Below are positions 46,739-58,700 of a stretch of 64,000 bases of DNA, one piece after another (position 1 is the first letter of the stretch; every line of letters starts with the position of its first letter). The notes beneath the pieces are model-generated. The model saw only the letters and a list, made by a program, of their open reading frames with translations, was not told where the DNA came from and did no database searches. The stretch is from Ctena decussata (Eukaryota > Mollusca > Bivalvia > Lucinida > Lucinidae). The position numbers and the translations under genes are program-made. The DNA is taken from the NCBI GenBank assembly GCA_963989385.1, contig OZ022512.1, positions 26,805,899 through 26,869,898 of the forward strand. The letters are read 5' to 3'.

Positions 46739-49700
46739 GTATGAAAGAAAAAAAACTCTCTTGAGTTTTCAGAATTTCTGATTGTTAGCTGGCCTGAGCA
46801 CGAAGTGCTCAGGGTGTGCTTTTGGGATACCCTGATGTCCGTCGTATGTCCGGACGGACGGACGTCCGTCCGTCAACTTTTGCTTGTGTACACTCTAGCG
46901 GGCACAGTTTTGATCCAATCTTTCTGAAACTTTGTCAGAATGTTTATCTCCATAAAATCTAGGCCAAGTTCGAAACTGGGTCATGTCGGATCAAAAACTA
47001 GGTCACTAGGTCAAATCTTAGAAGAACCTTGTGTACACTCTAGAAGGCACAGTTTTCATCCAAAGATCATGAAACTTTGTCAGAATGTTTATCTGTATAA
47101 TATCTAGGACAAGTTCGAAACTGGGTCACGTCGGATCAAAAACTAGGTCACTAGGTCAAATCTTAGAAATACCTTGTGTACGCTCTAGAAGGCACAGTTT
47201 TCATCCCAAGTTCATGAAACTTAGTCAGAATGTTTATCCTCATAATATCTAGGACAAGTTCGAAACTGGGTCACATCGGGTCAAAAACTAGGTCACTAGG
47301 TCAAATCATAGAAAAACCGTGTGTACGCTCTAGAGGACACAGTTTTGATCCAATCTATATGAAACTTTGTCAGAATGTTTATCTTTATAATATCTACCGT
47401 ATTTCTTCGGCTATAAGACGGGGATTTTTCCCGCCGAAATGACCCCCAAAATTTGCCCCCGTCTTATAACCGAGGCTTTAGACACCCTAGCTATTTTCAC
47501 CAAAGTCCCTGAGCAGCTGGTCACGGTCCATGTTTGTAAATATACAAGGCGCTCCCATTTAGTTATGTCCAGGTGCATCCCAAAACCCAATAGGTGTTGA
47601 GACATAAACAATACCTCTAGTACCGATCACATGAAATGATACCGTATGCAAACACTGATTGCATCTAGCAAAACCGAATTTCTCTACTGTGTGCCCTCAT
47701 TAAACTCCTTTTGAATTCCAAATCCGCAAACAATGTGTAACATTATCATCTTTATTTTTTCCTAAACATTCATATAAGTATTTTTCTGCAACCTAGATGT
47801 AAAAACGTAAGGCACTTTTACTCTTTATCTGTCGGTATTAATATCCTGACTTGACCCGAGTGACCTGTCAAAACTGAGTCGGTTATGTAATTATTTTGAG
47901 AGCAGTATTGATCGAGCTGAAGATCAGAGAAGCCGCTAAAAGTGAGCCGGTCAATGACCTTCAGGTGACACAATGTTTGTTGAACTACTGGTGTTGGATT
48001 TGGATATTGACTGTATTTATGCTAAATATTCGGCTTGTGAATAAAAACAAAATCTGTTTAATATGGATTCTTCCATCTTCAAACTGGTATACAGGAATAT
48101 GTTTTCTCCACTTGTGTACATGCAAAGCTAAATTTAACTTATGGAAATACGACCTTTGCTCATACTGGATAAAATAATGAGGTAATTAATCCAAGATATT
48201 TATGCACATTACGGTAACTGCATAGCCACCAGTTTAAATATATGTAGACATCGGTGACCGGTGATGACCTTTGGGGAATTTAGTAGTAAATCTAGCATCT
48301 CAGCAGAATGAAGTTACGGGGCGCCGATCATCCGCCCGTGTTGGGGAATTGGCAGAAAATAGGCCCGTCTTATAGGCAAGGCTAAGCTAAATACTTGCCC
48401 AGACAGTCCAAAAAACACCCCCGTCTTATAAACGACTCGCCCTATAGCCGAAGAAATACGGTAGGACAAGTTTGAAACTGGGCCCTGTTGGCTCAAAAAC
48501 TAGGTCACTAGGTCAAATCTTAGAAAAACCTTGTGTACGCTCTAGAAGGCACAGTTTTCATCCAAAGTTCATGAAACTTAGTCAGAATGTTTATCCTCAT
48601 AATATCTGGGACAAGTTTGAAACTGGGTCACGTCGGGTCAAAAACTAGGTCACTAGGTCAAATCATAGAAAAACCTTGTGTACGCTCTAGAGGATACAGT
48701 TTTGACCCAATCTATATGAAACTTTGTCAGAATATATATCTCCATAAACTCTAGGCCAAGTTTGAAACTGGGTCATGTTGGGTCAAAAACTAGGTCACTA
48801 GGTCAAATCTTAGAAAAACCTTGTGTACACTTTAGAAGGCACAGTTTTCATCCAAAGTTCATGAAACTTTGTCAGAATGTTTATCTTTATAATATCTAGG
48901 AAAAGTACGAAACTGGGTCATGTTGGATCAAAAATTAGGTCACTAGGTCAAATCATGGAAAAACATTGTGTACGCTCTAGAGGACACAGTTTTGATCCAA
49001 TCTTTATAAAACATTGTAATAAAATAAAATAATAATAATAGACTTTATTTACAGAGGGAAATACACATTTAGTTAAACACTAATCTTCCATGTGGCCCTC
49101 TCTTAAATGTAGTCGCAATGTGACAGAAAAAAAAAAAAAAAAAAAAGGAAACAGAAAAAAGCATGCAGCATGTCATATTTTAAGAACACACACATCCAAC
49201 CTGTCAGTTTCCTACTGCAAAAATTGCAAGTATCAGGACAAAACTACCAACACAAATACCACAGGCCCACATTACACCGCCTACACCAAACTTTGTAATC
49301 AAGGTCTGCACCAGATGCTACCCAGTAAAAACTGGATAAGAATTCTCCTAACTGGAAAAAGGACTACACAAAATTCAAAAATAGCAGTCCAGTTGAACAG
49401 AAGTGTCCCAATAATGTACACTTATTACAGTAAGCTCACAGAAATGTCCAAATAATGTACACTTTTTACAGCAATCTCACATTTTCTACAGATCTGTAAC
49501 ACTCACATATATACTGAAAATTGTCAGAATGTTTATCTCCATAAACTCTAGGCCAAGTTCGAAATTGGGTCATGTCTGGTCAAAAACTAGGTCACATCTT
49601 AGAAAAACCTTGTGTACGCTCTAGAAGGCACAGTTTTGATCCAAAGTTCATGAAACTTTATCAGAATGTTTATCCTCATAATATGAAGGACAAATTTGAA

Positions 49701-52700
49701 ACTGGGTCATGTAGGGTCAAAAACTAGGTCACTTGGTCAAATCATAGAAAAAACGTGTGTACGCTCTAGAGGACACAGTTTTGATCCAATCTTTATGAAA
49801 CTTTGTCAGAATGTTTATCTCCATAAACTCTAGGCCAAGTTTGAAAGTAGGTCATGTCAGGTCAAAAACTAGGTCACTAGGTCAAATCTTAGAAAAACCT
49901 CGTGTATGCACTAGAAGGAATAGTTTTGATCCAATCTTCATCAAACTATGTCAAAATGTTTATTGTCCATATATATGTGCCCCTTATGAAACTGAGTCAC
50001 GTCAGATCAGAAACTAGGTCACTAGGTCAAATCTAAGAAAAACTTTGTGTACACCCTAGAGGGCACAGTTTTGATCCAATCTTCATGAAACTCTGTCAGA
50101 ATGTTTACCTTTATGAAATCTAGGTTAAGTTTGAAACTGGTTTGTGTTGGATCAAAAACTAGGTCACTAGGTCAAATATAAGAACGACCTTGTATACGCT
50201 CCAGAGGGCACAGTTTTGATCCAATCTCAATGAAACTTTGTCAGAATGTTTATTCTTACAATATCCGGTTTGAAACTGGGTCATGTCGGGTCAAAAGCTA
50301 GGTCACTAGGTCAAATCTAAATTAAGTTATGTTGCAAGAATCAGAACTAACATTGCAATGATGCCAGCCACAAACTCCTTGGAATACATTAGTTTCACCA
50401 CAGTGAGATAATGATGCTACCATTCTATCATCTGTGTTTGCCTAGTTAAGTCTAGTTCAAATCCATCAAAGGAACTCAACATGAACAGGAACTTTTCGGA
50501 TAAGCGACTCTGCCATTTTCAGCTCACCTGAGCCTTACAGTATTGGTGTTAGCTGCCTCTTTCATCCATCCATAAACATTTTCAAACATCTCTGAAACCA
50601 CTGGGCAGATCAAATTTCATATGGAGCCTGCACATGGGTCAAAGGATTGAAAGTTCTTCAAATGATCTTGGTCACATGACCAAGGTGGCCGCCATTCCCA
50701 TGTATGGTAAAAACTCTTATAAATCTTCACCAGAGCCAGTGAACTGATTAATGCTCAGGTGAGCGATTCAGGGCCACCATGGCCCTCTTGTTGTAAAGTG
50801 TGTCGTTACATATCCAAGAGGGATCACTCTGATCTGGCGGAATGATCTTCCTTTGCACAGGAGGCTAGTAGTCGATAGGGCTAACAGGGAGGGAAATTTA
50901 GGAATTTAGGGAAAATTTCCCATACCATAAAAACATATGTTGTGGTCTCTCATCAGAACCATCTTGGTTCTAATGAGGGGTCACAAACATTTAATTTCAT
51001 CAAGAAATAAGAAAAACTATCTTTGAATTATCTCAACACCGTGTCTTATCTGGAGCTCTGGGCCGCCACTACTCTTGCTGTGAGAGAGAGAGAAAATTCT
51101 TACTTAAAGAGTAGCTGCCATGATTGAAGAAGGAGTCACTTACAGATGGTAGATGATAGTCTGTTAGTCATCTGACTCATCTCCTTTGAAAAACAGTTTA
51201 ATACTGACAAGTGAGCTTTTATTGAGAACCATGTGTATGTCTTTCCAAAGACCCATCATTGATCTGAGCTCCAGATAAAGTGGGTTTCAAAGGATAATTC
51301 AGAGATAATTTGTGCAATCAGTTGAAAACGAAAACTGCAACAAAGAGTTACAAGAAAATAGAAAATCAGGCAAATAAAAAACAAAAACATACAGTGAGAC
51401 AGTTGAAATGAAAGGTCACAGCATATGTTTTAGTGGAGAAATATGGGGGGGGGGGGGGAAATCTAAATTATTTATCTGGAGAACTGATTGATACTTGCTA
51501 TTGCTATTATCAGAGCTCCATACAGGGGTAACTTTTATGCTGGGCCCCTGGTTAGAACTGCCTCAGTAAGGCAGCTGTGTAAAGGGCAGTACATGTTAAA
51601 TTAAATCACAGAAGCGCATCAGATGTTTTACAGAGAAATAGCAGAGTAAAAAGATCAGGGTCCTGTTGTTCAAAGCATCCATAACCTAACAAACTCGTTA
51701 AAAGGTCAACTTATTAAGTGTTATATTAAGTGTTAATTAACCAAATAAACTAGTATTTTTTCAACAACAAAAAAAATATTGGCCTGTTTGAGATATCAGT
51801 GTTTGAAATTTTAATGGAATGTTAACTAACACTGTCATTAGTTTTGAAAAACCGGACTCAGACCAAGCACTGTATAAGAAACTACCCTATGATGAAGAGC
51901 TGCTATGTTGTGAACTGACATGTGGTTAGTTACACAACACTGAGTGATTGCCTTGGTAATCACTGATGACCTTAAGTGCAGCGGGCCATCTGAGGGTAAA
52001 TAATATAGTGTAAGGGAAGTCTTACGTGCATCTACACTGTTTGCTTGTATCTATCTGTCTCCAGTAACACCTGATGATATGTGAAGTTTGTCGTTAATAC
52101 GTGTTGGCACTGATATTGGGGGTATACTTGAGCTTTTGCTCAAGTTGATAGTGTGGAGAAAGATGAGTATGTATACAAAATTTTCACTCGCGAGGCATAT
52201 GGATACAGCCCTGCAAGTATTGCCAAGTTATCGGGAGCCCCCTTGGGCCCAAGGGGCTCACCATGACTTGGGAATAAGGTGGCAGTATTTGCCTCCCTCA
52301 TAATTTGGGGTTCCTTTTACACATAAAAGGAATTTGCTTTCACCAAGGAGCAGAGTTTTCTCTTTAAGAATAGTCCAGAGCCTCAGAGAGTGCAAATTCT
52401 TTTAGTGTACCCCCCCCCCCCCCCCAACTTGGAGACAGTATTCATCTACCAGGGAAGCAAATATTCAATTAAAATTGTCCCCCTTGTAAAAATGGTAGCC
52501 AAACTATGTTTATGTAGAGCTTGCATTTCTGGGCAGGAACTACATGTAGGAAGACTAATTTGCTTTCATTTATGTTTAGGGAGACCACAATCTGGGCCCA
52601 GTTGTTCAAAGCACCGTTAGCCTAACAAGCTTGTTGAAAGGTCAACTCATAAAGTTCTTTATGACTTTATAATCAAATTCACTGATCTTTTTTTGTTGAA

Positions 52701-55700
52701 AAAATGTGAGAAGCTTTTGCAGTGCAAAAGCTTCTCACATTTTATCAACAAAAAATATTGGCATATTTGAGATATTAACGTATGAAATTCTAACGAATCT
52801 TTAACTAATGCCATCGTTAGTTTGGAACAACCGGGCCCTGATGTAATAATTGTGTCTAATTAATTGAATGCATTTAAAATATGTTTAATCTAATCTGGGA
52901 GACTGATAAGAGTCTTTGATTTTTACACATTTTCAGGGGCAGATATTAATGGTGTCACAGAGGCGATGGATGAGCTTCAGCTCGCAGCAAAGTACCGTTC
53001 TGTTGCTGGAGTTCTTGCCTCACATCCAGACAGTCGTGATGTACATTTAAACCAAATGACCATCACATTCCATGGCGCTGAGCTCTTAACAGATACAAGT
53101 GTGGAGTTAAACTGTGGTAGAAGATACGGTCTTCTAGGTTTAAATGGCTGTGGTAAGAAGATTGTTTCCATAAAAATAAGAAGTATTGGGACAGATAGGT
53201 CTGAGCAAACAGTGCAGACCCAGGTCAGACTGCTCCTTTTAGGAGCAGTCTGAGCAGTGTCTACACTGATAGCCATTTTGAATGCATTACTGCATTGTAA
53301 AACTTAACTCTTCCTTTTTATGAAAAATATAGGTGTCCAATTTTATAGAATTTTTATGGTATATCACATGAAAAGGGACCTGCATTTGCACTTTATTGAT
53401 TCAGTCTTCACTTTTGCACTTTATTGATTCCCCAGAATTTTTACATCATATATGCAAACAGGGAAGACTGATGAGGTTATGGGAAAGTACATGCTGATAT
53501 GAGTGACAACCTTTCTTCATTTACATGCTGTAAGGTCTTTTTCTTTTTGCCTGACACAAGTCAAACCTTGATGTTTGTTATTTCCAGTCAACATGTTTTT
53601 ATGGAGAAATAAAAAATGAAACAAATGTGTGTTATCAAAATTCATTTTCTGGGGCTTTGTGTATTGCGAATTCAGTACAGTACTTTAAATCATGAAATTT
53701 TTGTGATTGCTAATTTTTGCACATGAGTATTAAAGATGATATTCGCAAAGTTTCGAATAGGCAATTCTTGCACACCTGATAAGGATATCTGCATGTTTCC
53801 TCCGTACCTACAAATCTTATCTCACCCATGTTATCTCACCCAGGACAGGATAAAAATCACGAGTTTCCAGTGCATTGGTTGTATTGGAGGTCACGTATCA
53901 GCGTCGTCAGGTGACGTTGGCTTTTAAGATGATGATGTCATAAAGATGGAAAAATGACGTCAGTTTATGCGCACCACACATTGACGTAAAGGACCGAATG
54001 GCAGTTGTAAGAAGCGGCACCTTCTTTCAAAACAAAATACAAACCTCTCAAGCACTAAAATTACGCATTTTAACAAGCTTAAGTTAACACAAAACTTGGG
54101 GTGCAAGAAAAAGTATCTATCATGGGTGTGAGGTGAGGATAGAAAAATACGTCACTCTGGATCACTGCTCCGCCGAGCAGTGACACACATGACAGATTTT
54201 CCTATCCACACCTCATACCCATGAAAGATACTTATATTCTCATACGGTATACGACGAAACATAGAAAGACAAAAGAGAGAAGCGACACTAAATAGATAAG
54301 TCAAAACATAGACGGGACATTTAATAGATCGACGAATAATAGAACGACAAATAATAGAACAACTAGTGTGAAAACAATATAATCACATCACTTGACGTCT
54401 CGACAATGCTATGCGTCATTGGACATTCGCTCCATTGGGCAGGCAAACTGGCGCAAAATCTGAACTCGGCCTTCAAACTAAGTTCTTGACGACCTTGGTA
54501 CGCATGTTCACGGCATTTGCGTTCCTACCACCCGAGACTGTCCGTCATGACTTCCAGGAAATCAAACCACTTCTGCCGCATGCAGCGGGGACTCTGGCGT
54601 TCTATGTTTGCGGTGTACTTTGAAGTGACATATATTGGGCAATATTCCAGTGCTGATACGGGTACTGATGCATTGCACCCATTGCGTCTGACTTGGAGAG
54701 AACCTCCATTTCCTCCATCTATTTGGCCGGAGATATGTTTACGAAATTAAAGAAAAAATATTATTGTCAATTTGTCATAAAATGGTTGTAAATAAAATTT
54801 TCGATGTTTCTGAATTTTTTCGATGTTATTTCGATGTTATTTCGATCTTTTTTCGATCTTTATTTTCTATGCTTAGTCTTTCTATGTATTGTCTTTTCTA
54901 TGTTCTGGCTTTTCTATGTTTTGTCGTTCTATGTTTCGTCATAGATCCTTCTCATAGTGGTTCAAGGGTTTATGAAGGCCATAAGAGTTTCAAAATAATT
55001 TTATTTTCAGGAAACTTGGCACTTGGGATGATAACGAAACAGTCCAAATGCTTGAGAAAAAATTCATAAACCAGTCACATTTTCAGTGAGACTGGAATAC
55101 TGTGAAACAACCATTTTTCCTACACAAATTTACATTGATGAAATATCCATCTCAGTTTTCAGTGATAAATACATTTCAGGTAAATCAACTTTTCTTGGTG
55201 CCCTAGATGCTAGAGAACTCCCGATACCAGACCACATAGATATATTCTTGTTACGAAGAGAAATGCCACCCAGTGATAAGACTGCCATTGAGTGTGTAAT
55301 AGAGGTAGACCAAGAGAGAATAAGGCTTGAGAAAGAGGCAGAATATTTTGCTACCAAAGATGACGTTGGTAGGTCTGCATACCATATTGATTTGACTAGA
55401 ATACAGTTCTGCTCCAAAAACTTCCTATTCATCTGATATGACTGAGCTAGAGTTTTGAGGTTTTGGGGAAGAAAAGCAAATATCAGAATTAATGCAAGAC
55501 TTATTTTGATACTAAAGAATGCAAGACTAATTTTAATACTAAAGGTAATACAGCGAATTATGACCATACTTGCTGTAAGGATCACTTTGAGTTAGGTTTA
55601 CAACGTTGACTCAAACCTGTGAGTGCATTATTTCTTCCATTGTAAGACATGATTTTGGCCTTCTACAACAATCCCCTAAAAGCTCGACCTGTCTTAATTG

Positions 55701-58700
55701 ATGGATCTAGAATTTTTCCATTGATTTTGAAAGGAAAAACCCATTTTATAGCAAAATTTCAAAAGACTGATTAGATATTATAGGTCATTCTAGGGAGAGG
55801 AAAACCCCATTTTATAGCCAAAAAATACAGTAGTCTGAGAAACTACATTATTAAACAGTTTCAGTACTTTTAGTTGGACTGCTTCAGAATAGTCTTATCT
55901 GGTTATATACTGTTTGCTTGGCATTTATGGTTGAACATTTTGGCAGAGCTACAGATAAGAAAGGGTAACAGACAATTTAAAGATAATTTTGAATGCTTCT
56001 GATTAACACATATGAGCCACATCATGTGAGTTCCAGCAATGTGGCAATTTTTTCATGTGATATTCAGATCATCCTTCTCATTGCCAAAGAGCCAGTGAGG
56101 TCTCTTATGACCCTGTAACAGGGTAATCAGAGACCTCACTGGCTCTTTGGCTTGGGTCACTTCCATAGAAGGCTGATGTGACAAGCAAAGGATCTGATGA
56201 GGCTGCACTTCTGTGCAGCCTGATCAGACAGTTCTAATGAAGGGTCACAACATATGTTATTCAAAAATATGGAAAATTACCACTGTATTATCACTGTTAA
56301 TCTTCTGATCTGGAACAATGTATATAGGATAGCTCAAACTAATGACTGTAGAGACATGATGAAATGAAAGGCCGAGGTTTAGTGTCAACTCCCTGGGCAG
56401 CCAGGTTGTAGGTGACATGATGCTCGAAATTAGAAGCGATTTTATTTTCTGATCTCCTGTCAGTCAAATGGTACAGCTAAAAAACACACCATATGTCTTA
56501 TAAATGCTCCAGTCTCATGCCCTCTCACTTTTTAGTGTTAAAAAAAAAATAGATAAAAAAAACGTGTACAAAAATTCTAGCAAAATTGGCTTTGGACCTC
56601 CAAAATTTGCTGTTTAATGTTTATTTATTTATGTTTTCAAAATGCCGTTTTTAGGACTTAATTTTTCATTAAAATAAAAAAAAAACTGTGTGATCCCACA
56701 TAAGAATTGAATTTGATTCAGTTCTAATGAGGTGTCACACTAAAATGCTCATATTGAGAAATAAAACATTCATGTCACAGAAGTAGCAATAAAATGGAAT
56801 TAACACTATGCTACGTCCACCCTGTATGTGCTACATTGCTAACTTTTCACCAAAATATCCTTTTTATGTAATTGTAGAATCTCATGACAGATTGATAGAC
56901 ATCTACGAGCGTCTTGATTCCATGGATGCTGACAAAGCAGAAATGCAGGCTGGTTACATTCTGCACGGTCTTGGTTTCACAAAGAAAATGCAACACAAGA
57001 AGGTGAAGGATTTCTCCGGAGGTTGGAGGATGAGAATAGCTCTGGCACGGGCACTGTATATAAAACCTGCCATGTTGTTGCTAGATGAACCCACAAATCA
57101 CCTGGATCTTAATGCTTGTGTATGGTTGGAAGAGGAGTTAAAACAGTAAGTAGGCTGTACATACAGTAGAACTTGGATGGCTCGAACAGGCTTGGGACCA
57201 TGAAAATTAGTTCCAGCCAAGGATAGTTCTAGCCATCCAGGGTGAATATCTATATGAAGTGACCTCTCAGGACCAAGGAAAGAGTTCTAGTCAAGCAGGG
57301 TAAACGAGCCATCAGGGTTCGAGCCATTGAAGTTCTACTGTATTTAGATATTTGAGCCACTACAGACAAATAGGGGGTTAATGGGAACAACAAAGGCTCA
57401 GATCAGCCTGCACATCCTTGCAGTCTTATCAAAGCCTTTGCTGTTCATACATTAGGTATGGATCCTAAGGAATCTATGGGCAAGAAACCAAGACTAGCTA
57501 GACTGCCCAGGTTCACAAACTGGTATCTCAGATACAGTAAGCCTCGTGTTTGTGGATGTGGCTTATTTAGTGATACTTGTGATTGTAGAATAGTCCCAGA
57601 CTCAAGACAGATCAGAGAGGGGGTCACAACATATGTTTTTATGGAAGAAATTGCACAATTATCTTCAAATACCCATTCTTATGTTGTGGTCTAACATTTT
57701 GGTGTCTTGCAAAGTCGTGAGGCCAGTCAGGTTGGCTTATTGGTCAGAGTTTTTGACTGAATCTGGAGTTTGTGGGTTGGCCTAAGTCTTGTGAAATTTC
57801 ATTGCTGTTTTGAGTTGGCAATCTACCTAGCCTAGGCCTCAGCGTAAAGGTGTCCTCAGTGGCACTTACAGGTGCAGTGGATCACAGTACAGTAGAACTT
57901 CAGTGACTTGAATTCTGATGGCTTATTTACCTTGCCTGGCTAGAACTCTTTCCTGGGCCCCTAGAGGTCAGTTTATATTGAAAGTTGAAACTAACTCTTG
58001 ATAGCTAGAGCTACCTTTACCTGAAACTAATTTTCATGGTCCCAAGCCTGTTCAAGCCATTCAAGTTCTACTGTATATGAGTGTGTGGCAAAATAAGAAA
58101 TATTATCTGAAAATTATTGTTGGATTCGTCCCCATATCCGTTAAGGGCCAGTTTGATACAGGTTTTAAGCTTGTTTTCATTAAAAATATTGAAACTGACA
58201 GACAAGTTGAAGTATTATATCACCACTATGTGTTTTTCCAACCTTTTCACGTTTTTAGCTCGCCTGAATGAAAGTTTAGGAAGAGCTATTGTTGTCACCC
58301 TGGCTTCGGCGTCTGCGTCAGCGTCCGCATCCGAAATGGATGTTTTGGTAAAGTTTTTTATGTGATGGGCAATGCGCTGCAGGCGAGCTATCCTGTCCCG
58401 GTGACAGGTCTTGTTGAGTTACATCCCACACCCCTATGTACCATTTCTGAGAAAGCCAAGTTTTGCTTACACATTGAGTATTCTATCTCAAGGAGCTTGT
58501 CATCCACTTTTGTGTAACAATCAGCTCAATTAGAGTGAAATATTTTTTTAAATACGATGAAATCCAATCATTTAAAACAAATATGTAGGAGTATCACACT
58601 ATTTTATATTTCATTCAGATAATATAATATTATGAAATTTTATTTATTCTTTTTCTCAGGTATAAAAGAATTCTTGTTGTGATATCACATTCACAAGATT

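Larger units (their letters stand above)
46784..50340 (+). mobile_element. HINE-like tandem array, about 146-bp period, with two insertions (ABCF2 intron 1)
   Basis: Starts AGCTGGCCTGAGCACGAAGT with a hairpin, then (GGAC)n/(GTCC)n at 46850-46880. Roughly a dozen units follow, each containing CTTGTGTACGCTCTAG, GGCACAGTTTT, 'GTCAGAATGTTTATC' and AAAACTAGGTCACTAGGTCA. Successive TGTGTAC words at about 46884, 47029, 47174 and 47320 give a 145-146 bp period. Interrupted by 47395-48463 and 49018-49519. Confidence 0.85.

Noticed and set aside
55130..55585. 151-codon minus-strand ORF
   Set aside because: Shadow of ABCF2 exon 3.
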